Notes: generated by a model from the sequence alone, not told the origin. Positions 1 to 7,570 are shown, numbered from the stretch's first letter. The stretch is DNA of 23,213 nt from Candidatus Uhrbacteria bacterium (GCA_003453595.1 DMOG01000031.1:1-23213); one strand, 5' to 3'. Made by a program: numbers and translations.

Positions 1-29
1 AGCTTTCACTATAAATAACACAAATCTTT

Positions 30-320
30 ATGAATTTACGACCAGTTTCAGATCATATTATTTTAAAACCAATGGATAAGGAAACTGTGACAGCATCAGG
101 GATTATTATTCCTGACACTGTGGAAAAAGAAAAACCAGAGCAGGCTGAGGTTTTGGCAGTTGGTCCAGGCAAGATGTTGGAAAATGGACAGCGACAAATA
201 ATGGAGGTTCAAGTCGGTCAGAAAGTTATGTTTAAAAAATGGGCACCTGACGAAGTTGAAATCGACAAACAAAAGTATCTAATAATTAAGAGCGAAGATG
301 TTATCGCGATAGTTGAATAG
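30..320 (+). CDS. groES: Co-chaperonin GroES (Hsp10)
   Basis: A 96-residue protein of the usual GroES length. It opens with the family signature (LRPVSDHIILKP), has a mobile-loop region around residues 16-30 (TASGIIIPDT) that in the family contacts GroEL, and carries the VGPG turn near the middle. By family knowledge it forms the heptameric lid of the GroEL cage and assists ATP-driven folding in the cytoplasm. It lies 3 bp upstream of groEL, so the pair is certainly one operon. No Shine-Dalgarno sequence precedes the ATG. Only 29 bp of upstream sequence is in the window, so any heat-shock control site such as CIRCE would lie outside it. Confidence 0.96.
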   Translation: MNLRPVSDHIILKPMDKETVTASGIIIPDTVEKEKPEQAEVLAVGPGKMLENGQRQIMEVQVGQKVMFKKWAPDEVEIDKQKYLIIKSEDVIAIVE

Positions 321-323
321 TCT

Positions 324-1967
324 ATGTCAAAACAAATTACTTTTAATGAAGACGCCCGCAAGAAGCTTAAAGAAGGAGTTGATATTCTGGCAAATGCTGT
401 GCGGATAACTCTTGGGCCAAAGGGTCGCAATGTGATTATTGAACGAAGTTATGGTGGACCGCTTGTTACCAAGGACGGGGTGACTGTTGCCAGAGAAATC
501 GAGCTGGAAGATAAGTTGCAAAACATGGGAGCAGAGCTTGTTAAGGAAGTTGCCAGCAAAACAAATGATGTGGCTGGAGACGGAACAACAACTGCCACTG
601 TTCTTGCTCAAGCTATGGTTGACGAAGGAATGAAACTTGTCAGTGCCGGAATTGATCCGCAAGCATTGCGCAGAGGAATGGAAAAAGCTACTGCAAAAGT
701 TGTTGAAGGAATCAGAGGTTTGTCTCAACAAGTTGCTGGCGAGATGATTAAGCAAGTTGCCTCAATCTCAGCTAATGATCCAGAGATTGGAGCTGTGATT
801 GCCGAGGCAATGAAAAGGGTCACAGACAATGGAGTTATTACTGTTGAGGAAGGTCAGTCTTTTGGAATCGAAGTTGAAGTTGTGGAAGGAATGGAGTTTG
901 ATAAAGGATATGTTTCTCATTACATGGTGACAAATCCAGAAACAATGGTAGCTGAATATGAAGATGCTCCTGTTTTGATTACTGATCAAAAAATCAGCTC
1001 AATCCAAGCAATTTTGCCGCTTTTAGAATCAATTGCTGGCTCTGGGAAAAAAGACTTAGTAATTATTGCTGATGATTTGGATGGTGAGGCACTAACAACA
1101 TTAGTGGTCAACAAACTCCGTAGCGCATTTAACGCACTTGTTATCAAGGCCCCAGCGTTTGGAGATCGTAAGAAGGCGATGCTCGAGGACATTGCAGTTT
1201 TGACAGGAGCAACAGTTGTAAGTGAAGAGCGGGGAATGAAGTTGGATGGCATAGATTTGAGTCATCTGGGAAAGGCTCGCAGAATAATTGCAACAAAAGA
1301 CAAGACAACTATTATTGATGGAGCAGGCGATAAGGTTAAGATTCAAGAGCGAGTTTCACAAATTAGAAATCAAATTGAGCAAGCAACTTCTGATTTTGAT
1401 AAAGAAAAGTTGCTTGAGCGATTGGCAAAACTTGCCGGTGGAGTTGCAGTTATCAAAGTTGGTGCAGCTACTGAAACAGAAATGAAAGAAAAGAAAATGC
1501 GAATTGAAGACGCAGTTTCAGCTACAAAAGCAGCTATTGAAGAGGGAATCGTAGCTGGAGGTGGAGTGGCTTTGATCCGCGTGCAAAAATCACTTGCCCA
1601 ATTGCGAGTTGATATTGAGCGAACAAATAAAGATGAATCATTGGGAGTCGAAGTTATCGAACGCGCCATTGAAAAACCACTTTTCTACATAGCCCAAAAT
1701 GCCGGAGCCAAAGGTGATGTGGTAGTTGAGAAAGTTAAAAATGCTCAAGGTGCTGCTGGTTACAATGCACTGCGTGATGTTTATGAGCCAGATATGATAA
1801 TCGCTGGGATTATTGACCCAGCCAAAGTGACCCGTTTTGCAGTAGAAAATGCAGTTTCAGCCGCAGTGATGATTTTAACAGCTGAGGCAGCAATTACAGA
1901 TAATCCAAAAAAAGAGGACGCACATGATCATGGAGCAGGCATGGGCGGAGGTATGGGCATGATGTAG
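324..1967 (+). CDS. groEL: Chaperonin GroEL (Hsp60)
   Basis: A 547-residue, full-length group I chaperonin. Visible signatures are LGPKGRNV (residues 30-37), the ATP-binding GDGTTT (85-90), the KVGAATE segment in the C-terminal equatorial region, and a Gly-Met-rich tail ending GGGMGMM that is typical of GroEL. It folds proteins as a double heptameric ring with GroES, encoded 3 bp upstream. The start has no Shine-Dalgarno sequence, so translation may be coupled to groES. A hairpin terminator follows at 2019-2040. There are no signs of truncation or frameshift, and composition matches the other housekeeping genes. Confidence 0.98.
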   Translation: MSKQITFNEDARKKLKEGVDILANAVRITLGPKGRNVIIERSYGGPLVTKDGVTVAREIELEDKLQNMGAELVKEVASKTNDVAGDGTTTATVLAQAMVDEGMKLVSAGIDPQALRRGMEKATAKVVEGIRGLSQQVAGEMIKQVASISANDPEIGAVIAEAMKRVTDNGVITVEEGQSFGIEVEVVEGMEFDKGYVSHYMVTNPETMVAEYEDAPVLITDQKISSIQAILPLLESIAGSGKKDLVIIADDLDGEALTTLVVNKLRSAFNALVIKAPAFGDRKKAMLEDIAVLTGATVVSEERGMKLDGIDLSHLGKARRIIATKDKTTIIDGAGDKVKIQERVSQIRNQIEQATSDFDKEKLLERLAKLAGGVAVIKVGAATETEMKEKKMRIEDAVSATKAAIEEGIVAGGGVALIRVQKSLAQLRVDIERTNKDESLGVEVIERAIEKPLFYIAQNAGAKGDVVVEKVKNAQGAAGYNALRDVYEPDMIIAGIIDPAKVTRFAVENAVSAAVMILTAEAAITDNPKKEDAHDHGAGMGGGMGMM

Positions 1968-2018
1968 AAAGCTAAAAGTAAAAAGCGGAAAGTTGAAAGT
2001 CAAAAGCAGAAGGTAGAA

Positions 2019-2040
2019 AGCTGGGGGAACCCGGCTTTTT
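2019..2040 (+). terminator. Rho-independent terminator after groESL
   Basis: A 7-bp stem (agctggg with cccggct, one G-U pair) and a GGAA loop are followed directly by five T residues. It is well placed 50 bp after the groEL stop to end the groESL transcript. Confidence 0.8.
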
Positions 2041-2070
2041 GCATGTTTTATAGAAGAACTTATTAGCTCG

Positions 2071-2079
2071 TGTTATACT
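2071..2079 (+). promoter_or_regulatory. Extended -10 promoter for the DUF4870-like gene
   Basis: The sequence TGTTATACT fits an extended -10 element (TGn-TATACT). It lies after the groEL terminator and about 80 bp before the next ATG. No convincing -35 box is seen at the usual spacing. The same TGnTATAMT form recurs before three other transcription units in this window. Confidence 0.5.
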
Positions 2080-2157
2080 GTCTTTAGTCGCTCGAAGCTT
2101 ATATCTTTAAACTTTAAACTTTCAGCCTTAAACTTTAAACTTTAAACTAAAAATAAT

Positions 2158-2505
2158 ATGACAGACACAACACCAGCGATTGATAAAAAAGACATTGAAG
2201 ACAATAAAGTGCTGGCAGCACTTTCATACATCTTTATTCTATGTTTTGTGCCACTTTTGCTGGCGCGAGATTCAAAGTTTGCGCAGTATCATGCTAAGCA
2301 AGGCTTGGTTCTGTTTGTTGCTGAGGTGATCTTGATGGTGCTATCTAACATTTTGATATTTATTCCAGTACTTGGTTGGTTTGTGATGATGATCTGTTAT
2401 ATCGCCTTTACAGTGTTATCAATAATTGGAATTCTCAAGGCGCTTGAAGGAACTCTTTGGGAAATGCCAGTATTGGGAGAATACGCCAAGAAATTGAAGA
2501 TCTGA
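2158..2505 (+). CDS. Small DUF4870-like membrane protein
   Basis: A 115-residue protein with a polar N-terminus (1-17) and three predicted membrane helices (about 18-36, 48-71 and 73-95), then a short charged tail. The pattern of a first helix, a YHAKQGLVLF segment and two closely spaced helices resembles DUF4870/Tic20-like small membrane proteins, whose biochemical role is not established. It has its own promoter-like site upstream and a terminator hairpin after it, so it may be monocistronic. The start lacks a Shine-Dalgarno sequence, as do its neighbours. The family match is from memory of the pattern; the membrane topology is the firmer statement. Confidence 0.75.
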   Translation: MTDTTPAIDKKDIEDNKVLAALSYIFILCFVPLLLARDSKFAQYHAKQGLVLFVAEVILMVLSNILIFIPVLGWFVMMICYIAFTVLSIIGILKALEGTLWEMPVLGEYAKKLKI

Positions 2506-2520
2506 ACTTGAAAATAAGAC

Positions 2521-2548
2521 AAAGACAAGGCATTATGGCCTTGTCTTT
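2521..2548 (+). terminator. Hairpin terminator between the membrane protein and prfB
   Basis: A perfect 11-bp inverted repeat (aaagacaaggc with gccttgtcttt) with a 6-nt loop ends 5 bp before the prfB ATG. It probably ends the preceding transcript. It lies so close to prfB that it could also influence prfB expression as a 5' structure. Confidence 0.6.
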
Positions 2549-2553
2549 AGTTT

Positions 2554-3663
2554 ATGTTGCTAATTGATAAACAACTGCAGGAATTACAAGAAAAAGCCCA
2601 AGAAGCTTGGGAGATATTGCATTTGGATTCTTCTCAAGAAAGAGTCCATGAGCTTGAAGTACAAATGAGTGGGGCTGACTTTTGGAATGACCAGGAACAA
2701 GCAAAACAAGTTTCTCAAGAAGCATCAGAACGCAAAGCACAAATCGAGGTTTGGCAAACATTGTTAATTGAGATTCAAGATGCTTTAGATTTGTCAAAAC
2801 TTGCCCAAGACGAACAAAACGCAAAAGTTGAATCAGAAATAGAAAAAACTTTTAATGATCTTCAGTCGCGCTATGAAAAACTTGAATTGCAAATTTTGCT
2901 TTCAGGAGAAATGGATGAAAATAATGCAATTCTGTCGATTCATGCTGGCGCTGGTGGATCAGATGCGTCGGACTGGGCTGGAATGCTAACTCGAATGTTT
3001 ACTCGCTTTGCTGAGTCACAGGATTGGGAGACTGAGATTTATGAATCATCACCAGCAGAGGAAGCTGGGTATAAGAGCGTGTCTTTTTCCATCAAAGGAA
3101 GATATGCCTATGGTATGCTTAAATCAGAAGCAGGAGTGCACCGACTAGTTCGAATTTCTCCGTTTGATGCTGAAAAAATGCGCCATACATCTTTTGCGCT
3201 CGTTGAGGTAATACCAGAACTCACCGGGTTTTCACAAGCAAGTATTCAGATTGATGAAAAAGATATACGGGTGGATACATTTATGGCCGGTGGTCACGGA
3301 GGACAAGGAGTGAATACAACTTATTCGGCAGTTCGCATTACTCACATTCCAACTAATACGGTTGTCACTTGTCAGAATGAACGCTCGCAATTACAGAATA
3401 AAGAATCAGCCATGCGGGTTTTAAAGTCCCGCTTGTTTGTGCGGATGCAAGAAGAACGGGCGGAAAAATTAGACCAACTCAAAGGTGGACACAAATCACC
3501 GGCGTGGGGAAATCAAATTCGAAGTTATGTTCTGCATCCTTATAAAATGGTCAAAGATCATCGAACAGATTGTGAAATCCAAGATGCTGAAAAAGTTTTA
3601 GACGGCGACCTTCAACCATTCATTGACGCTTATTTAAGAAAAGAAGTTTCAGAAAGTAGTTAG
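2554..3663 (+). CDS. prfB: Peptide chain release factor 2
   Basis: A 369-residue class I release factor. The stop-codon recognition tripeptide SPF (residues 202-204) marks it as RF2, which reads UGA and UAA. The catalytic GGQ (249-251) lies in GGHGGQGVN, followed by the usual SAVRITH segment, and the N-terminal helical domain is complete. The coding frame is continuous, so the autoregulatory +1 frameshift site known from many prfB genes is absent. RF2 together with genes here that end in TGA shows that UGA is a stop, unlike the recoded Gracilibacteria and SR1 lineages. The ATG lies just after a hairpin and has no Shine-Dalgarno sequence. Confidence 0.95.
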   Translation: MLLIDKQLQELQEKAQEAWEILHLDSSQERVHELEVQMSGADFWNDQEQAKQVSQEASERKAQIEVWQTLLIEIQDALDLSKLAQDEQNAKVESEIEKTFNDLQSRYEKLELQILLSGEMDENNAILSIHAGAGGSDASDWAGMLTRMFTRFAESQDWETEIYESSPAEEAGYKSVSFSIKGRYAYGMLKSEAGVHRLVRISPFDAEKMRHTSFALVEVIPELTGFSQASIQIDEKDIRVDTFMAGGHGGQGVNTTYSAVRITHIPTNTVVTCQNERSQLQNKESAMRVLKSRLFVRMQEERAEKLDQLKGGHKSPAWGNQIRSYVLHPYKMVKDHRTDCEIQDAEKVLDGDLQPFIDAYLRKEVSESS

Positions 3664-3703
3664 TAAACTATTTCAACCATTACACTTTCTCATCAAAACC
3701 ATT

Positions 3704-4630
3704 ATGAAAAATCACTATAAAACAGTCATTGTTACTGGTGGATCAGGATTTATTGGTTCACATTTAGTTGATGCACTAATTGATAATGCTGAATGCGTTA
3801 TTGTTATTGACAAGGTTAAGCCGCCAAAGAATCGGAAAAATAACAGAGCGAAATATATTAAGATTAATATTCAGGACAAAGATGTGATTAATGTTTTTGA
3901 AAAATACAAACCAGAACTTGTTTTTCATTTGGCAGCGCATTTGCATGATAGGGAATCAGTTGAAAAGCCAGTAGAAAATGCCATGGATAACATTATTGGA
4001 TTTCTAAATGTTTGCGAAGGAGTTCGAAAAAGTACAAACGCGAAAATTATTTTTACTTCTTCTTGTGCTGTTTATGGAATTCATGACAATCTGCCGATTT
4101 CCGAAGAAGTTGTTCCAGTACCAACTACGCCTTATGGAATTACAAAATTAACTGGTGAGAAGTATTTACATTTTTACAAGCAAAAATATAACACTCCTTA
4201 TGTGGCATTTAGGCCAGGGAATATTTATGGTCCGCGTCAGGATGCTAGCGCCGAGTCAGGTGTGATTGGAATATTTTCCTCACGATTATTAAAAGGAAAG
4301 ACAACGGTAATTAATAATGACGGCCAAACAACGCGTGATTATATTTATGTTTCCGATGTGGTAGATGCGCTTTTAAAAGCAGCAGAATCAGATTTTGTGG
4401 GAATATTAAATCTAGGAACTGGCATACAAACAACCACTGCAGATATTTTTGAAAAAGTTAAAACAGCTGTTGGTGGAGGCGCAATGCCTGATCGAAATGA
4501 AAATCAACCGGATGCAACAAAGTACATGGCACTTGATGCTAGCAAATCTCAAAAAACTTTAGACTGGAAACCAAAGGTTGATCTTGAGCAAGGAATCAAA
4601 CAAACAGTAGCTTGGTATCGGGGGGAGTGA
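3704..4630 (+). CDS. NAD-dependent nucleotide-sugar epimerase/dehydratase
   Basis: A 308-residue extended short-chain dehydrogenase. It has the Rossmann glycine motif TGGSGFIGSH (11-20), the FHLAAH segment, a TSSCAVYG strand carrying the catalytic Ser/Thr region, the active-site Tyr144-x3-Lys148 (PYGITK), and RPGNIYGPRQ typical of UDP-sugar 4-epimerases. Such enzymes make nucleotide sugars for cell-surface polymers. The exact substrate cannot be read from sequence; UDP-glucose/UDP-galactose 4-epimerase (GalE-like) is the nearest guess. It starts 40 bp after prfB, and no promoter or Shine-Dalgarno sequence is obvious. Confidence 0.88.
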   Translation: MKNHYKTVIVTGGSGFIGSHLVDALIDNAECVIVIDKVKPPKNRKNNRAKYIKINIQDKDVINVFEKYKPELVFHLAAHLHDRESVEKPVENAMDNIIGFLNVCEGVRKSTNAKIIFTSSCAVYGIHDNLPISEEVVPVPTTPYGITKLTGEKYLHFYKQKYNTPYVAFRPGNIYGPRQDASAESGVIGIFSSRLLKGKTTVINNDGQTTRDYIYVSDVVDALLKAAESDFVGILNLGTGIQTTTADIFEKVKTAVGGGAMPDRNENQPDATKYMALDASKSQKTLDWKPKVDLEQGIKQTVAWYRGE

Positions 4631-4675
4631 TCAGAAACAGAATATAGACAACAGAACCCAGATTACAGAAATCAG

Positions 4676-5302
4676 ATGATAAGACATACTACTCCAACCT
4701 CCTCCCCTATGCTTCAAATAAAATCTCAGGACATTGATCGTGCAGTTGAGTGTTTACAACAGGGCAAGGTAATTGTGTTTCCAACTGAAACCTCCTATGG
4801 GATTGGGTGCGATGCCACAAATGATGAGGCAGTGGCGCGTGTATTTGCTATCAAAGGACGGCCAGACGGAAAAGGAACTCCTTTAATTATTCCTGACCAA
4901 GCATCAGCCTCAAGTTATATTCAAATTTCAGACAAAGCCCTTGAGTTAATGGATCGCTTTTGGCCAGGAGCATTAAATATTATTGGACAAATTGCTGATG
5001 ATTCACCAGTTTCAGATCGATGTGCACAAGAGGATGCTCAATCTGTGCGAGTTTCGTCGCATCCATTTTGTTCTATAATTGCTAAGCGTTTTGGAAAACC
5101 AATTGTGGCATCAAGCGCAAATGTTTCCGGACAAGACGCGATTTATTCAATTACCGAAGTTAAGAAAGTATTTTCAAATAGACCTGACAGTCCAGATTGC
5201 ATAATCGATGGCGGAGATTTACCAATACTCCCAGCTTCAACAACTATTAAAATTATTGGTGATGAAGTTGAGATTATTAGACAAGGAAGCGTGGAAATAT
5301 GA
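4676..5302 (+). CDS. tsaC: Threonylcarbamoyl-AMP synthase (TsaC/Sua5/YrdC family)
   Basis: A YrdC-domain protein of 208 residues from the first ATG, or 197 from the internal ATG at 4709 (MLQIKSQ), which is the more likely start because the first 11 residues look unstructured. Visible motifs are PTETSYG (36-42 from the first Met), IKGRP (59-63), and VASSANVSG near the C-terminal part of the domain. The family makes threonylcarbamoyl-AMP from Thr, bicarbonate and ATP for the t6A37 tRNA modification. The C-terminal domain of long Sua5 is absent. Its stop overlaps the rsmA start as ATGA, implying translational coupling of a tRNA-modification gene with an rRNA-modification gene. Confidence 0.9.
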   Translation: MIRHTTPTSSPMLQIKSQDIDRAVECLQQGKVIVFPTETSYGIGCDATNDEAVARVFAIKGRPDGKGTPLIIPDQASASSYIQISDKALELMDRFWPGALNIIGQIADDSPVSDRCAQEDAQSVRVSSHPFCSIIAKRFGKPIVASSANVSGQDAIYSITEVKKVFSNRPDSPDCIIDGGDLPILPASTTIKIIGDEVEIIRQGSVEI

Positions 5303-6078
5303 AAAAGTCATACGGCCAGCATTTTTTAAAAGATCAGTCAGTGATTGAAAAAATTATTAAGTCTGCGGATTTGTGCTCTGGAGATTTTGTTGTAGAAGTC
5401 GGTCCAGGCGATGGCGCTCTTACTCATCAAATCACCTGTCTTATAGGTCCTACCAGTCCTACCGGTCTTATCCTCATCGAAGCAGACTCAGATCTGCTCC
5501 CAAACTTACGCGCTCAATTTATTAGCGCGCAACTTATCCACGCAGACGCAGCTCAAGTTAATATTGATGAGATCGTGCGTGATAAGCCATGGATTTTTAT
5601 CAGCAATTTACCGTACAACAGCGCCAACGCGATTCTTATGAATATGCTCACTGCGCAAAATCCTCCAGAGCGCAGTGTGGTGATGGTGCAAAAAGAAGTG
5701 GGGGAAAAGATGTTAGCAAAACCCGGTGATATGTCGCTTTTGTCAGTCGCGGTTCAGATGTACACAAATCCAACACGAGTTTGCACTGTAAAGCCTGGGA
5801 GTTTTAATCCTTCGCCAAAAGTCGATTCTGTTGTTTTAAGGCTTGATAAAAAGCAAGTTGTAGAAAATGCAGAAGAGATAATAGGGCTTGCAAAGATTGG
5901 GTTTTCCTCACGACGCAAGCAATTACATCGTAATTTAGCAGACTCAGGAATTGCTGAATCTCAAGACATTAAATCAATACTCGAAAGCCTTGGCCTCTCT
6001 CCAACCTCCCGCGCCCAAGAGCTTTCGGTTGAGGAGTGGATTTTATTAGCAGATTCGTTGACAAAATTGCCAAAATAA
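5299..6078 (+). CDS. rsmA: 16S rRNA (adenine1518/1519-N6)-dimethyltransferase RsmA/KsgA
   Basis: A 259-residue protein of normal family length. It begins with KSYGQHFL, has the SAM-binding VEVGPGDGA (32-40) and the catalytic NLPY motif (103-106), and the KPGSFNPSPKVDS segment typical of the family. It dimethylates two adenines near the 3' end of 16S rRNA late in small-subunit assembly. It overlaps the upstream tsaC-like gene by 4 bp (ATGA). An oddity is a degenerate 9-nt tandem repeat of four units at 5438-5473, which encodes the Gly/Pro/Thr-rich stretch around residues 47-59 between motif I and the acidic residue after the second strand. Confidence 0.95.
   Translation: MKKSYGQHFLKDQSVIEKIIKSADLCSGDFVVEVGPGDGALTHQITCLIGPTSPTGLILIEADSDLLPNLRAQFISAQLIHADAAQVNIDEIVRDKPWIFISNLPYNSANAILMNMLTAQNPPERSVVMVQKEVGEKMLAKPGDMSLLSVAVQMYTNPTRVCTVKPGSFNPSPKVDSVVLRLDKKQVVENAEEIIGLAKIGFSSRRKQLHRNLADSGIAESQDIKSILESLGLSPTSRAQELSVEEWILLADSLTKLPK
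5438..5473 (+). repeat. In-frame 9-nt tandem repeat within rsmA
   Basis: Four consecutive degenerate 9-mers: gtcttatag, gtcctacca, gtcctaccg, gtcttatcc. They keep the reading frame and encode a Leu-Ile-Gly / Pro-Thr-Ser / Pro-Thr-Gly / Leu-Ile pattern. It looks like an intergenic-type repeat accommodated in a surface loop of the methyltransferase. Confidence 0.6.
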
Positions 6079-6087
6079 GTTATATTT

Positions 6088-6117
6088 TTGAGCCCTTTTA
6101 AATATAGTCGTTATAAA
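6088..6117 (+). promoter_or_regulatory. Possible promoter of the DGR target gene
   Basis: A TTGAGC hexamer (6088-6093) and TATAAA (6112-6117) are separated by 18 bp, just after rsmA. If used, the transcript would carry the long hairpin at 6115-6170 in its leader. Confidence 0.35.
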
Positions 6118-6170
6118 TAAGATAAGTGTTTTGTTTAGCATTTCTACTAATTAAAACACTTGTCTTATTT
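6115..6170. terminator. Long hairpin between rsmA and the DGR target
   Basis: An 18-nt inverted repeat (arms 6115-6132 and 6153-6170) pairs fully in RNA apart from one G-U and encloses a 20-nt loop. It is probably the rsmA terminator, although the T-tract is weak. It could instead be a leader structure of the target gene. Confidence 0.5.
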
Positions 6171-6228
6171 CTCGAGACTAGTCGTGTGTTCCGAGCGATT
6201 CGGAAAAAAACATACAAGGAGGTGGACG

Positions 6229-7143
6229 ATGACCGCAAGGATCACGTCCGGACAGAGAGATCGGATCACGGAATTCGCCATGGCCGGGACGCGCAAGGTC
6301 GTCGACACGATGGCACTCGACATCGACCAGGCGCAGCTCGTCATCACCAACGGTGACGAGTTCGGCCAGATCGTCGGGGATGCGGTGCGCTTGGCACTCA
6401 CCCGATTGTCGGTGAGTCAGGAGTACGCGAACGAGGAGGTCGCGTCGACATGGGTTTACCCGCCCGAGTACACGGGCCCGGCGCCCATCGGCGAGCAGAT
6501 TGAGACGCTCGCGCGTCTGTATGGCATCTCGCCTAACGAGACGATGCGCTTCGTCGAGCAGGTGCTCCCGACGCTCACGCTCCCCGACGGCGCCGAGGGG
6601 TGGTTCGCCATCCCCTCGGTCAACGCCATCGCGGCTCGCCACTTCATGAGCGTGACCAACCCGCACGAGCGCTACTGTCGTGCGTCAGTCGTGATGTTCG
6701 ACCTTCTGAAGGAGTCGCGGAACTTCCATAACTACCGTGAGGGTCAGATCGCGCCGGATCGTCTGCACCAGCACGCGCGGACGGCCATGATGCTCGAGCG
6801 GATCGCCGCAGAGCAGCAGGGTGACATCCTTGTCATCCCGTCGCAGTTCGGCCTTCGTCACGCCGGTCGTTCGGTTCGTCGTGGCCGGGCGGTCTACGCG
6901 AAGACGGAGTTCGGCCACGGCACGCTCGCCGTCGGATCGATGACTCTCACGCACCCGACGCGGTTCATCCGCTGGGGGCAGCTCCACACGGACTGCGCGG
7001 GAGACGACTTTACGGCGGTTGCTGTTGAGTTCCTGCGTGCGCCGGTCTTCTACTTCTGCGACGGCAGGCTCTGGTTTGGCACGGCTCGTGTCGGCCGTGC
7101 GGGCGAGAGCTACGGTTCTGCGTCCGGCTTCCTACCGCAGTAG
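6229..7143 (+). CDS. DGR target protein with C-terminal variable repeat
   Basis: A 304-residue protein whose last 42 residues (263-304) are the variable repeat of a diversity-generating retroelement. The start is fixed by a strong Shine-Dalgarno AAGGAGG 6 bp before the ATG; longer upstream readings are not supported. No signal peptide or membrane helix is seen. The fixed part includes IPSQFGLRHAGRSVRRGRA (203-221) and a THPTRF...DCAGDD segment (241-260) leading into the VR. The end, YGSASGFLP, is invariant between VR and TR and resembles ends of other DGR targets; whether the C-terminus folds as a C-type-lectin-like domain was not established. GC content is far above the neighbours (73% and 63% in two 60-bp lines counted, versus 22% in a line of the reverse transcriptase), suggesting separate origin. 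The ligand is unknown. Confidence 0.9.
   Translation: MTARITSGQRDRITEFAMAGTRKVVDTMALDIDQAQLVITNGDEFGQIVGDAVRLALTRLSVSQEYANEEVASTWVYPPEYTGPAPIGEQIETLARLYGISPNETMRFVEQVLPTLTLPDGAEGWFAIPSVNAIAARHFMSVTNPHERYCRASVVMFDLLKESRNFHNYREGQIAPDRLHQHARTAMMLERIAAEQQGDILVIPSQFGLRHAGRSVRRGRAVYAKTEFGHGTLAVGSMTLTHPTRFIRWGQLHTDCAGDDFTAVAVEFLRAPVFYFCDGRLWFGTARVGRAGESYGSASGFLPQ
7015..7140 (+). other. DGR variable repeat (VR)
   Basis: A 126-bp segment ending one codon before the target stop. It aligns without gaps to the template repeat at 7401-7526. Of 126 positions 20 differ, and all 20 are adenines in the template (12 A to G, 5 A to T, 3 A to C); the 96 non-adenine positions are identical. The changes alter 15 codons' meaning and one silently. 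The last difference (7138) is at the edge of homology and may not be a mutagenesis event. A 28-nt identical block at 7110-7137 probably contains the initiation-of-mutagenic-homing site. Confidence 0.96.
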
Positions 7144-7175
7144 CTTGATCCTTGATCCTTTTCGGGCTAATTACA

Positions 7176-7205
7176 GGGTTGTCAATTTCTCGGACAACCC
7201 TTTTC
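7176..7205 (+). terminator. Terminator after the DGR target gene
   Basis: A perfect 8-bp stem (gggttgtc with gacaaccc), a 9-nt loop and a TTTT tract, 33 bp after the target stop. A hairpin downstream of the VR is also a known homing-stimulating element in the Bordetella phage DGR, so a second role is possible but unproven. Confidence 0.8.
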
Positions 7206-7214
7206 TGTTATAAT
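7206..7214 (+). promoter_or_regulatory. Extended -10 promoter for the template-repeat RNA
   Basis: TGTTATAAT is a perfect extended -10 element directly after the target terminator and about 190 bp before the template repeat. No -35 box is seen. It would yield a transcript of roughly 340-350 nt ending at the hairpin at 7536-7566. Confidence 0.55.
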
Positions 7215-7400
7215 ATAAACGGTCAGAATCATTAGGACTAAGGTCTTCATGAGCGTACCATATTAGGAGATACTGCTTGTTTTCACTTTGTGGAGGTGTC
7301 TTAAATCTACTCCCAAATTAAATTCAGGAATAAGAGTAAATAAGTTCATATGAACAGTAAACCTCAAATTCTGGTGATAAAGATGAGTGAATTCAAAATA

Positions 7401-7526
7401 ACGGATGCTGATGAGTTCCTGCGTGCGCCGATCTTCAACTTCAACGACGACAGGCTCAAGTTTGACACAGATCGTGTCGACAATGCGAACGAGAACTACG
7501 GTTCTGCGTCCGGCTTCCTACCGAAG
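7401..7526 (+). other. DGR template repeat (TR)
   Basis: The 126-bp template of the retroelement. It contains 30 adenines, 20 of which are changed in the VR. It holds five AAC/AAT codons in the VR frame, the codons best suited to broad amino-acid change by adenine mutagenesis. It keeps an open frame in phase with the VR, inside a 63-codon reading frame (7350-7541) that may or may not be translated. It is GC-richer (about 50% in a counted line) than its flanks, matching the target gene rather than the surrounding DNA. Homology to the VR upstream of 7401 is weak and includes non-adenine changes, so the repeat probably begins there. Confidence 0.96.
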
Positions 7527-7535
7527 TCTCTCCAA

Positions 7536-7570
7536 ATATAAAGGCATTATTAAGATGCCTTTATATTGTT
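7536..7570. terminator. Bidirectional terminator between TR and avd
   Basis: A perfect 12-bp inverted repeat (atataaaggcat with atgcctttatat) with a 7-nt loop, followed on the plus strand by a T-rich tract. It lies between the convergent TR transcript and the avd gene and can end both. Confidence 0.75.

Larger units (their letters stand above)
1971..2149. repeat. Low-complexity aaagtt/aactttaa repeats in intergenic region
   Basis: The 190-bp gap between groEL and the next gene begins with purine-rich degenerate repeats (aaagttgaaagt and variants, about 1971-2019) and ends with tandem copies of a heptamer-like unit (actttaa, about 2105-2149) that is roughly their reverse complement. Between them lie a terminator and a promoter-like site. 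The function is unknown; it is probably a degenerate intergenic repeat family. Confidence 0.5.

Noticed and set aside
327..1669. Several open frames on the minus strand opposite groEL
   Set aside because: They lie fully opposite a certain chaperonin gene, have no start signals and show no family pattern.
6178..6987. Long minus-strand frames and an overlapping plus-strand frame within the DGR target
   Set aside because: High GC removes stop codons in all frames. The plus-strand target frame has the Shine-Dalgarno sequence and carries the VR at its end.
7350..7541. 63-codon frame containing the template repeat as a protein-coding gene
   Set aside because: It is open because the TR mirrors the VR reading frame. 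No ribosome-binding site is clear, and templates need not be translated.
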